From positions 1 through 5,658 of the forward strand of contig JAFTBA010000269.1 in the NCBI GenBank assembly GCA_017458545.1: a stretch of 5,658 bases of DNA. Reading direction: 5' to 3'. Position numbers and translations under genes: made by a program. Source of the DNA: Synergistaceae bacterium (GTDB lineage Bacteria; Synergistota; Synergistia; Synergistales; Aminobacteriaceae). The notes beneath the pieces are model-generated. The model did no database searches. It had not been told where the DNA came from and worked only from the letters and a program-made list of their open reading frames with translations. Shown here piece after piece: positions 1-4,992 of the stretch. Positions within the stretch are counted from its first letter, which is position 1. Each line of letters starts with the position of its first letter.

Positions 1-368
1 CTGACGATGAAGAGTCAGATACTCCTGAAGAGCCTGAAGAGGAAGCGACCGAATCACCGCAGGATGACGAGGAAGACACCGCACATTCTGAAGGTGAGTA
101 CGTGATTGTCGCAGAGTTGGGAGAGATTTCGCGCGATGTCGAAGGGCTGTATGACTTCAGTGTTGTGTTGAGTGATGATGCTGTTGCAGGTGCGGAATTA
201 GTGTACATTGCGAACAGCTCAGAACCTTCTGGCGATGATGAGATTGCAGAGTTCTTTGACGAAACAGGGAAAGAAACTTCAGAAGTTCCTGAGAGCAGAC
301 ACATAACAATTTCAATCTGGCTCAGAAAGAATGTAATTTACAACCCTGCTGTCGCAGTCAGAAATTAA
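1..368 (+). CDS. 3' end of a large, probably secreted or surface protein with an acidic linker (partial)
   Basis: The reading frame is open from the first complete codon at position 3 to the TAA at 366-368, so 121 residues are visible and the start lies outside the window. The first 33 residues form a low-complexity acidic linker (18 Asp/Glu, with Pro, Ser and Thr). After it comes a domain of about 90 residues with alternating hydrophobic positions, suggesting a beta-rich fold, ending in Ile-Tyr-Asn-Pro-Ala-Val-Ala-Val. An internal GTG at 102 has no ribosome binding site and falls inside the continuous frame, so it is not the start. There is no C-terminal transmembrane helix or sorting signal, unlike the gene at the right end of the window. 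From memory, Synergistota surface proteins carry similar C-terminal domains, but this is only an impression. Function is unknown; an extracellular location is inferred from composition. Confidence 0.7.
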   Translation, partial: DDEESDTPEEPEEEATESPQDDEEDTAHSEGEYVIVAELGEISRDVEGLYDFSVVLSDDAVAGAELVYIANSSEPSGDDEIAEFFDETGKETSEVPESRHITISIWLRKNVIYNPAVAVRN

Positions 369-382
369 GGGTTTTACGGACG

Positions 383-426
383 GCTTGCGGAAAATTTAAT
401 CCTGCGTTAAAATTTCTCCGTCAAGC
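383..426. repeat. Imperfect inverted repeat between the acidic-linker gene and tRNA-Gly
   Basis: Positions 383-397 can pair with 410-426: GCTTG with CAAGC, CGGA with TCCG, and AAATTT with AAATTT, interrupted by single-base bulges at 416 and 421, leaving a loop of about 12 nt (398-409). It follows the upstream stop codon by 14 nt, so it may end or stabilise that transcript. No T-run follows on either strand, so it is not a classical intrinsic terminator. It also overlaps the likely tRNA promoter. Confidence 0.4.
385..413 (+). promoter_or_regulatory. Likely sigma-70 type promoter for tRNA-Gly
   Basis: A -35 like TTGCGG (385-390) and a -10 like TAAAAT (408-413) are separated by 17 nt. Transcription would start near 420, about 12 nt before the mature tRNA 5' end, which suits a short 5' leader removed by RNase P. 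The -10 matches the consensus at five of six positions; the -35 is weaker. Confidence 0.45.
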
Positions 427-431
427 TCATT

Positions 432-506
432 GCGGATGTAGTTCAACGGTAGAGCGTCAGCTTCCCAAGCTGAATGTTGCGGGTTCGAATCCCGTCATCC
501 GCTCCA
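432..506 (+). tRNA. tRNA-Gly (anticodon CCC)
   Basis: A complete 75-nt cloverleaf is readable, including an encoded 3' CCA (504-506). The acceptor stem is GCGGATG (432-438) with CATCCGC (496-502), all seven pairs formed. The D arm follows from 441, the anticodon stem is TCAGC (457-461) with GCTGA (469-473), and the T arm is GCGGG/CCCGT around TTCGAAT. The seven-base anticodon loop TTCCCAA puts CCC at 464-466, reading GGG glycine codons. The discriminator base is T (503), as usual for bacterial tRNA-Gly. It stands alone, with its own likely promoter upstream and a terminator 15 nt downstream. Confidence 0.97.
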
Positions 507-520
507 ATCACAAAAATTAC

Positions 521-558
521 AAAGACCTTGCGTTTTTCACAGGGTCTTTTTCTTTTTC
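521..558 (+). terminator. Rho-independent terminator of tRNA-Gly
   Basis: AAAGACCTTG (521-530) pairs with CAGGGTCTTT (540-549), ten base pairs with one G-T wobble, around a nine-base loop. Two T-rich runs follow (547-551 and 553-557). This closes the tRNA transcript and isolates it from secG. Confidence 0.85.
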
Positions 559-590
559 ATAACACCTCTTTATTCTTCTTCATTAAACGT

Positions 591-620
591 TTGTAAAATC
601 ACTCTCCGTTGTTATATACT
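591..620 (+). promoter_or_regulatory. Likely promoter of the secG-pncB-rplM-rpsI operon
   Basis: TTGTAA (591-596) and TATACT (615-620) are 18 nt apart; the -10 matches the consensus at five of six positions. Transcription would start near 627, giving a leader of about 40 nt before the secG ATG. An 8-bp palindrome, AAACGTTT (585-592), overlaps the edge of the -35 box. The region lies directly after the tRNA terminator, so a new promoter is expected here. Confidence 0.6.
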
Positions 621-666
621 AATCAGGTTTTGACATCGGAAAATTAAACAGGAGGAATATTCTTTC

Positions 667-888
667 ATGAAAGCAATCTTAGCGGTAATTCATATAGTCG
701 TCTCTGTCATGATGATTTTCGCAGTCCTCATTCAGCAGAGAAAACAGGGCGGTTTCTCAGGAGTTTTCGGCGGAGGCACTCAGGCTGATACAGGCCAGTG
801 GCAGAGATTCACAGGTCTCACTAAAACTACCATTATCCTCGCTGTCATCTTCATGGTAACTTCTTTCTTCATCGTCTTCATCAATTAA
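667..888 (+). CDS. secG: Protein-export membrane protein SecG
   Basis: SecG is the small auxiliary subunit of the SecYEG translocon in the cytoplasmic membrane, where it assists SecA-driven protein export. The 73-residue product has the family's length and layout. A first transmembrane helix spans about residues 3-22. It is followed by the conserved cytoplasmic loop (Gln-Gln-Arg-Lys-Gln-Gly-Gly-Phe-Ser-Gly-Val-Phe-Gly-Gly-Gly, residues 23-37). After a short polar stretch a second helix spans about residues 53-72. The ATG at 667 is preceded by a strong AGGAGG (650-655) at 11 nt. It is the first gene of the operon; the next gene starts 24 nt after its stop. Confidence 0.93.
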   Translation: MKAILAVIHIVVSVMMIFAVLIQQRKQGGFSGVFGGGTQADTGQWQRFTGLTKTTIILAVIFMVTSFFIVFIN

Positions 889-912
889 CCTTAGGCAAAG
901 GAGAAATCAACA

Positions 913-1941
913 GTGTTAAATTCCCTCAGAGATGTTACTGCCCTGAAGGTTAACCCCGAACGTTTCCGCAGTGCCTCCCATGACGAAATCAAATCAGGCG
1001 CAACAACTGATATTTACTTCATCAACACTCGTGACGTACTCGCCTCAGTCAATAAACTTAACACTCAGGTTACAGCAGAAATTTTCACGCGCACTACGGG
1101 AATGTTCGCAGGACTCGATGAAGTACTCGAACTCCTCAAAGATGCTCCCGTTTCAATCGAAGCATTGCCCGAAGGTGAATACTTCTCACCCAAAGAAGTC
1201 GTCATGAGAATCAAAGGTGCTTACGGTGCTTTCGGACTTCATGAGACTAACCTGCTGGGCATTCTCTCGAGTTCATGCGCTTGGGCTACTGCTGCACGCG
1301 AATGCGTCAACGCCGCTAACGGTAAACCCGTCTTAGTTTTCGGCGCAAGACATTTACACCCTGCTATCGCTCCCGTTATGGAGAGCATGGCCGTTAAATT
1401 CGGAGGGTGTTCGGCGGCAAGCTGCATTCTCGGCGCGAAACTCTGCGGACGCGAACCGTCAGGCACAGTTCCTCACGCTGCCGTTCTGATTATGGGCGAT
1501 ACCCTCAAACTCGCTGAGGCTTACGACAAAGTTATGCCCCCAGAAGTAGGAAGGACTTTTCTTGTTGACACGTTCCATGACGAATGCGAAGAGGCTCTCA
1601 GACTCGCTCACGCTATGGGTGAAAGATTAGGGGCTGTCAGACTCGATACTCCTGGCGAACGCGGAGGTGTTACTGCAGAACTCGTAAGGGAAATGCGTTA
1701 CCGTCTTAATCATGAGGGCTTCAGCAGAGTCAAAATAGTAGTTTCAGGCGGACTCAATCCCGAACGCATAAAACTTCTTGCTGAGGCAGGTGCTGATATT
1801 TTCGGAGTCGGCAGCTATATTGCACATGCTGTTCCTATGGATATGACTATGGATTTGAAGGAAGTTGACGGTAAACCGTTAGCAAAAAGAGGAAGATTAC
1901 CAGGTATCCTTGAAAACGAGAGGCTCATTAAGGTAAAATAG
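913..1941 (+). CDS. pncB: Nicotinate phosphoribosyltransferase (compact form)
   Basis: This enzyme joins nicotinate to phosphoribosyl pyrophosphate, normally with ATP hydrolysis, to make nicotinate mononucleotide in the Preiss-Handler branch of NAD salvage, in the cytoplasm. Family motifs are visible in order: Ser-Gly-Ala-Thr-Thr-Asp-Ile-Tyr-Phe (residues 28-36), Gly-Ala-Arg-His-Leu-His-Pro (144-150), Gly-Thr-Val-Pro-His (184-188), Asp-Thr-Phe-His-Asp-Glu (219-224), Arg-Leu-Asp-Thr-Pro (243-247), the phosphate-binding Ser-Gly-Gly-Leu-Asn-Pro-Glu-Arg-Ile (278-286) and Gly-Val-Gly-Ser-Tyr (298-302). At 342 residues it is shorter than the E. coli PncB type and closer to the compact form known from archaea and some anaerobes. 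Translation starts at GTG (913), supported by AAAGGAG (897-903) nine bases upstream. A related quinolinate phosphoribosyltransferase-like activity is less likely, given the Gly-Thr-Val-Pro-His and Asp-Thr-Phe motifs. It lies between secG and rplM, with which it has no obvious functional tie. Confidence 0.87.
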   Translation: MLNSLRDVTALKVNPERFRSASHDEIKSGATTDIYFINTRDVLASVNKLNTQVTAEIFTRTTGMFAGLDEVLELLKDAPVSIEALPEGEYFSPKEVVMRIKGAYGAFGLHETNLLGILSSSCAWATAARECVNAANGKPVLVFGARHLHPAIAPVMESMAVKFGGCSAASCILGAKLCGREPSGTVPHAAVLIMGDTLKLAEAYDKVMPPEVGRTFLVDTFHDECEEALRLAHAMGERLGAVRLDTPGERGGVTAELVREMRYRLNHEGFSRVKIVVSGGLNPERIKLLAEAGADIFGVGSYIAHAVPMDMTMDLKEVDGKPLAKRGRLPGILENERLIKVK

Positions 1942-1950
1942 CATAATACA

Positions 1951-1981
1951 CGGACATGCCCCCGTCCGCAGTAATATTTTT
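1951..1981 (+). terminator. Weak hairpin between pncB and rplM, possible attenuating terminator
   Basis: CGGAC (1951-1955) pairs with GTCCG (1964-1968) around an eight-base loop. A run of five T (1977-1981) follows eight bases later. The stem is short and the T-run distant, so it would at most reduce read-through into rplM. It could also be a processing site separating the pncB and ribosomal protein segments of the message. Confidence 0.3.
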
Positions 1982-2004
1982 GCAGGAAGGATAATCATTA
2001 CATC

Positions 2005-2436
2005 ATGACAGGCAGCAGTTCATATCTGGCCAAACCCGGTCAGGTTGAAAGAAAATGGTACGTAATTGATGCGGCCGACCGCTCAATAGGACGGCTTGCG
2101 GCAGTTATCTCGCGTATACTCACGGGCAAGAATAAGCCCACTTATACCCCTCACGTTGACACAGGCGATTACGTCATCGTCATCAACGCCGAAAAAGTCA
2201 AACTCACAGGCAATAAAGCCTCACAGTCAACCTGGCATTACCATTCAGGCCACCCCGGCGGCTATAAGTCGCGTACATGGGGCGATTTAGTGAAGGCCAA
2301 ACCTGCCGAATTATTCCGCCACGTCGTTAAGGGAATGCTTCCGCGTAACAGACTCAAATATGACAGCAAACTCAAAGTTTACGCAGGATCATCACATCCC
2401 CATTCGGCACAGAATCCCGAAACATTAGTGATTTAA
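2005..2436 (+). CDS. rplM: 50S ribosomal protein L13
   Basis: L13 is an early-assembling protein of the large ribosomal subunit that binds 23S rRNA. The 143-residue product has the full family length and typical segments: Arg-Lys-Trp-Tyr-Val-Ile-Asp-Ala (residues 16-23), Gly-Arg-Leu-Ala (29-32), Asp-Tyr-Val-Ile-Val-Ile-Asn-Ala-Glu-Lys (54-63), Leu-Thr-Gly-Asn-Lys, the His-Ser-Gly-His-Pro-Gly-Gly segment, Gly-Met-Leu-Pro-Arg-Asn (110-115), and a closing His-Pro-His-Ser-Ala-Gln-Asn-Pro. The ATG at 2005 follows GGAAGG (1985-1990) by 14 nt, a slightly long spacing, but no better in-frame start is present. It is paired with rpsI as in most bacteria, 16 nt apart. Confidence 0.97.
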   Translation: MTGSSSYLAKPGQVERKWYVIDAADRSIGRLAAVISRILTGKNKPTYTPHVDTGDYVIVINAEKVKLTGNKASQSTWHYHSGHPGGYKSRTWGDLVKAKPAELFRHVVKGMLPRNRLKYDSKLKVYAGSSHPHSAQNPETLVI

Positions 2437-2452
2437 GGAGGAATAATCAATC

Positions 2453-2848
2453 ATGGCAGACGATAAATATTTATGGGGAACAGGCCGCAGAAAGAATGCA
2501 CTTGCCCGCGTAAGAATCTGCACGGGTACCGGTGAAATCAAAATTAACGGCCGTGAAGTCGAAGAGTATTTTCCGCGTTTGGTATGGCAGTCGCAGGTCT
2601 ATCAGTCATTGAAGACCGTAGGCGTTGAGGGAAGGGTTGATGTTTTCGTGAACGCTTCGGGCGGCGGTTTAACGGGTCAGGCAGGAGCCGTTAAGCTCGG
2701 AATAGCCAGGGCGTTAATCAAACTTAATCCCGATTTCAGGTCGGCACTCAAAAAAGAAGGCTTGCTCACAAGAGACCCCAGAATGGTCGAACGCAAAAAG
2801 TTCGGTCAGAAAGGTGCAAGAGGAAAGAGACAGTACTCGAAGCGTTAG
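2453..2848 (+). CDS. rpsI: 30S ribosomal protein S9
   Basis: S9 belongs to the small ribosomal subunit; its basic C-terminal tail reaches the P-site tRNA. The 131-residue product shows the N-terminal Gly-Thr-Gly-Arg-Arg-Lys-Asn-Ala, the Ile-Asn-Gly-Arg segment near residue 31, the Gly-Gly-Gly-Leu-Thr-Gly-Gln-Ala-Gly-Ala motif (residues 70-79), Leu-Thr-Arg-Asp-Pro-Arg (104-109) and the conserved Gln-Tyr-Ser-Lys-Arg end. The start ATG at 2453 has a strong AAGGAGG (2435-2441) that overlaps the rplM stop codon, so L13 and S9 are tightly co-translated. A strong terminator 21 nt after the stop ends the operon. Confidence 0.97.
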   Translation: MADDKYLWGTGRRKNALARVRICTGTGEIKINGREVEEYFPRLVWQSQVYQSLKTVGVEGRVDVFVNASGGGLTGQAGAVKLGIARALIKLNPDFRSALKKEGLLTRDPRMVERKKFGQKGARGKRQYSKR

Positions 2849-2869
2849 TGATTGTAAGAAGAAAGTTAT

Positions 2870-2903
2870 TTCCCTGTCGGAGAATGACGGGGAATTTTTT
2901 TTT
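2870..2903 (+). terminator. Strong rho-independent terminator after rpsI
   Basis: TTCCCTGTC (2870-2878) pairs with GACGGGGAA (2886-2894), nine pairs with one wobble, around a seven-base loop. Nine consecutive T follow (2895-2903). It is the end of the secG-rpsI operon, so the downstream gcvH-like gene needs its own promoter. Confidence 0.93.
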
Positions 2904-2927
2904 GCGGCAATGTAAGTTCTTCAGTAA

Positions 2928-2956
2928 TTGACATTCTCCATTCAGTGGTGTAATTT
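2928..2956 (+). promoter_or_regulatory. Likely promoter of the gcvH-like / radical SAM pair
   Basis: A perfect -35 box TTGACA (2928-2933) is separated by 17 nt from a weak -10, TAATTT (2951-2956). Transcription would start near 2963, leaving a leader of about 33 nt. The strong -35 with a poor -10, together with the overlapping inverted repeat, suggests a regulated rather than constitutive promoter. Confidence 0.55.
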
Positions 2957-2979
2957 CTCAACATAACCTCCAAATTACA
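2949..2979. promoter_or_regulatory. Candidate operator: 8-bp inverted repeat with 15-nt spacer
   Basis: TGTAATTT (2949-2956) and AAATTACA (2972-2979) are perfect inverted copies separated by 15 nt, with half-site centres 23 bp apart, about two helical turns. The left arm coincides with the -10 box, so the transcript would start inside the spacer and could not form the hairpin. A DNA-binding dimer is therefore the better explanation. The arm length and spacer match the layout known for BirA operators (TGTAAACC, 15 nt, GGTTTACA), with TGTAA of each arm shared. No regulator gene is present in the window. Confidence 0.45.
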
Positions 2980-2986
2980 GAAGGTG
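2979..2986 (+). promoter_or_regulatory. Ribosome binding site deciding the gcvH-like start
   Basis: AGAAGGTG matches the anti-Shine-Dalgarno complement AGGAGGTG at seven of eight positions and lies nine bases before the ATG at 2996. The in-frame GTG at 2984 is part of this site, so it is not the start codon. Confidence 0.7.
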
Positions 2987-2995
2987 CATAAAAAA

Positions 2996-3376
2996 ATGAT
3001 AACGTTTAATGAAAATGTACTTTACACAAAATCAAATGAATGGGCAGAAAAAATTAATGACATTATAAGAATGGGCATTGATGATTATTCACAGTCATCA
3101 TTGGGCGATATAGTGCATGTTGAAATTGCAGGCTCAGGAACTCACGTAACAGCAGGTAAATCATTAGGCTCAATCGAAGCTACTAAATCCGTCAGCGATA
3201 TTAACGCTCCTGTTTCGGGCGTAATCTCACGGGTCAACGCAGAAGTAATAAAATCCCCTTCAATCATTAATATTGACCCTTTCGGCGAAGGATGGATTGC
3301 CGAGATTGTTCCCGATGACATTTCGGAACTTAACGGCCTCATGAACTCATCGGACTATAAATCATTCATAGCATGA
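2996..3376 (+). CDS. gcvH: Glycine cleavage system H-like lipoyl carrier protein
   Basis: H proteins carry a lipoyl group on one lysine and shuttle aminomethyl intermediates between the P, T and L proteins of glycine cleavage; relatives serve as lipoate scaffolds in other pathways. The 126-residue product has full family length and layout: Tyr-Thr-Lys-Ser-Asn-Glu-Trp near the N-terminus (His is usual where Asn14 stands), Gly-Ile-Asp-Asp-Tyr-Ser-Gln (27-33), Leu-Gly-Asp-Ile-Val (36-40), the lipoylation segment Glu-Ala-Thr-Lys-Ser-Val-Ser-Asp with Lys64 as acceptor, Ala-Pro-Val-Ser-Gly, and Asp-Pro-Phe-Gly-Glu-Gly-Trp. The start at ATG 2996 is chosen because of the AGAAGGTG site just upstream. 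No gcvP, gcvT or lpd lies nearby. Its stop overlaps the next start (ATGA at 3373-3376), implying coupled translation with a radical SAM protein. Identity as an H-type carrier is firm; a role in glycine cleavage itself is not. Confidence 0.88.
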   Translation: MITFNENVLYTKSNEWAEKINDIIRMGIDDYSQSSLGDIVHVEIAGSGTHVTAGKSLGSIEATKSVSDINAPVSGVISRVNAEVIKSPSIINIDPFGEGWIAEIVPDDISELNGLMNSSDYKSFIA

Positions 3377-4326
3377 CTCAGACTTCAGAACGAATCCAAA
3401 AGATTAACCGCCTTAAACATGACATTTACAGCGAGTACGGGTTCTATTACTACGTCCCTATGGCTGAGGCTTATACCGTTCAAGTCCCCGTTACTGTGGG
3501 CTGTTCATACGATAAATGCCTGTACTGCTATTTGAATCAGGGACGCAAATTCCGCGAATTATCACTCGAAGAAATTACAGCTCATGTTGAGAATCTCAGA
3601 GTCATTAACGAGGGCAGAAATCCTAAACGCTTTTTGCTCGCAGGAGGTAATCCTTTCGTCCTTAGCACCGGGAAATTACTGAGAATTTCGGAGGCTATAC
3701 GCTCAAAGTTCCCTGAGTGCGAATACATTTCGGCGTTCTCGCGCTCTGATGACATAACACGCAAAACTCCCGATGAACTCAAAGCACTTCACGAGGCAGG
3801 CTACAACCGACTCTGTATCGGCATTGAGTCGGGAAGTGATGAGGTACTCGCTTACCAGAACAAAGGCGTAACACGTTCAATGAACCTTCAGGCCATGAAA
3901 ATGCTCGATGATTCTGGAATGAGTTACTCGGTCTACATAATGCTCGGTTTAGGCGGCCACGACATGAGCGAATCTCACATCAGCGAAACCGCAAGCCTCC
4001 TCAACATGTCCAACCCCTTTGAGCTTACGGTCGTAACTCTCGTTATCTTCAAGGGCGCAAAGTTAATCGAACGCATAAAATCTCATGACTTTCACCGAAT
4101 GCACCCCCTAGACGCGTTCAAAGAGGGCAGAAAATTATTATCACTGCTCGAAATTTCTACTATCTGGGACGCTACCCATAAGACCAATATTTACCCCCTC
4201 AAGGGCAGAATACCCGAACACAAAGAGAAACTCTTACGGCGAATCGATGATGTCATCGCTGAGATTGAAAGCACTGACCTCAAACAGTACGAGTTAAAAC
4301 GCTGGCGCAAATGGGGAACTGAATAG
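3373..4326 (+). CDS. Uncharacterised radical SAM protein, coupled to the GcvH-like carrier
   Basis: Radical SAM enzymes reductively cleave S-adenosylmethionine at a 4Fe-4S cluster to start radical chemistry. Here the cluster cysteines are Cys44, Cys49 and Cys52, spaced CX4CX2C instead of the usual CX3CX2C, within Thr-Val-Gly-Cys-Ser-Tyr-Asp-Lys-Cys-Leu-Tyr-Cys. Gly-Gly-Asn-Pro (91-94) occupies the place of the SAM-binding GGE motif. Ile-Gly-Ile-Glu-Ser-Gly-Ser-Asp-Glu-Val-Leu (149-159) and a Leu-Gly-Leu-Gly-Gly segment (191-195) are typical of the Elp3/HemN/MiaB-like branch. At 317 residues it is a stand-alone core domain. It has no cobalamin-binding, TRAM or SPASM domain, and only two other cysteines (116, 148), so no obvious auxiliary cluster. 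The C-terminus is basic and helical. No ribosome binding site precedes its ATG, which overlaps the gcvH stop (ATGA), so expression probably depends on translational coupling. The substrate is unknown; the carrier protein or its lipoyl group is a reasonable guess from context only. Confidence 0.85.
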   Translation: MTQTSERIQKINRLKHDIYSEYGFYYYVPMAEAYTVQVPVTVGCSYDKCLYCYLNQGRKFRELSLEEITAHVENLRVINEGRNPKRFLLAGGNPFVLSTGKLLRISEAIRSKFPECEYISAFSRSDDITRKTPDELKALHEAGYNRLCIGIESGSDEVLAYQNKGVTRSMNLQAMKMLDDSGMSYSVYIMLGLGGHDMSESHISETASLLNMSNPFELTVVTLVIFKGAKLIERIKSHDFHRMHPLDAFKEGRKLLSLLEISTIWDATHKTNIYPLKGRIPEHKEKLLRRIDDVIAEIESTDLKQYELKRWRKWGTE

Positions 4327-4331
4327 CAATA

Positions 4332-4982
4332 TTAAATCTGTTCCGTTACGGCCTCAAGCTGAAGAACCTCATCCCTCACTCCAAGCTCATGAATATCATT
4401 CTCCGTAAACACTATTTCAGCCTCCATACCTACTGACGCTACCACAGAGCTTAAAATTTTCCTGACGTTATCGTCCGAATGAGCCAGTATACCCTTCTCA
4501 AGCTCATGAGCTTTTACCTTGTTCAAATCGGAATTTACTTCCCTGTTCTGATCCTCCAGCTTAACGCTCGTGAATATTCCTGCCCTCTGATCGTATACCT
4601 CAAAGCTGTGAACGTCAGCATATATATCAAGTATTTCACTGTGCGGCAATGTTATTCTTACCCTGTTAATGTCGAACCTCTCTGATACTTTAGCCTTCGA
4701 CAGGTCGCAGCCGCATACTATTGTCCCGTAATACTTCAGCATAAATTTCTTTGTCGTTCCGGGAATATTAATGTTAAGACCGGGAATTTTTATTCCGTCC
4801 GAAAATGTTATTATTGACTGGAAGCGTTCACGTATCGTTGCAAGTTCACTCACGTTCTGAATGCCTGATAATATCGCCGTCCTCACTGAACGGTTCTGAT
4901 TGACTTTGCGTCTGAGAACTAACATTACATTTGCCGTAATTGATACCGCTAACGCCAATACTAAAGCTATTGCTGCTGTCAA
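4332..4982 (-). CDS. DUF4230-family membrane-anchored protein
   Basis: The 216-residue product begins with a hydrophobic segment (about residues 3-23) followed by Arg-Arg-Lys, then a soluble domain of about 170 residues. Hallmarks of DUF4230 are visible: Tyr-Tyr-Gly-Thr-Ile-Val-Cys-Gly-Cys-Asp-Leu-Ser-Lys, Ile-Thr-Leu-Pro-His-Ser-Glu-Ile-Leu, Val-Tyr-Asp-Gln-Arg-Ala-Gly-Ile-Phe, and a charged helical region near the C-terminus. The family has no established function to my knowledge. The start is TTG at 4982, chosen because AAGGGAAGG lies ten bases upstream and because the first internal ATG (residue 20) would remove the membrane segment. The basic residues after the helix suggest the main domain may face the cytoplasm by the positive-inside rule, but this is uncertain. 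The gene converges on the radical SAM gene with 5 bp between stops, leaving no room for a separate terminator. Confidence 0.75.
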   Translation of the reverse strand: MTAAIALVLALAVSITANVMLVLRRKVNQNRSVRTAILSGIQNVSELATIRERFQSIITFSDGIKIPGLNINIPGTTKKFMLKYYGTIVCGCDLSKAKVSERFDINRVRITLPHSEILDIYADVHSFEVYDQRAGIFTSVKLEDQNREVNSDLNKVKAHELEKGILAHSDDNVRKILSSVVASVGMEAEIVFTENDIHELGVRDEVLQLEAVTEQI

Positions 4983-4992
4983 AATTCTTTTA

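Noticed and set aside
432..560. tRNA-Gly as an integration site of a mobile element
   Set aside because: No integrase gene, and no repeat of the tRNA 3' end, was seen elsewhere in the window.
630..635. Perfect TTGACA before secG as the operon's -35 box
   Set aside because: No -10-like hexamer lies 16-18 nt downstream; that position is taken by the ribosome binding site.
971..1466. Open frames inside the pncB gene (forward 971-1207, reverse 1239-1466)
   Set aside because: They overlap a gene with clear family motifs, have no ribosome binding sites, and show no recognisable protein features.
1942..2004. L13 autoregulatory leader RNA before rplM
   Set aside because: The 63-nt gap holds only a 5-bp hairpin and a short T-run; no structure resembling a known L13 leader could be recognised by eye.
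2984..2986. GTG as start of the gcvH-like gene
   Set aside because: It is part of the AGAAGGTG ribosome binding site that serves the ATG at 2996, and it would add only four residues absent from the family.
3373..4326. Radical SAM protein as lipoyl synthase LipA
   Set aside because: LipA has an auxiliary CX4CX5C cluster motif and a CX3CX2C radical SAM motif. Here there is only one three-cysteine motif, with CX4CX2C spacing, and an Elp3/HemN-like core.
4479..4685. Forward open frame opposite the DUF4230 gene
   Set aside because: It is antisense to a frame with family hallmarks and has no ribosome binding site.
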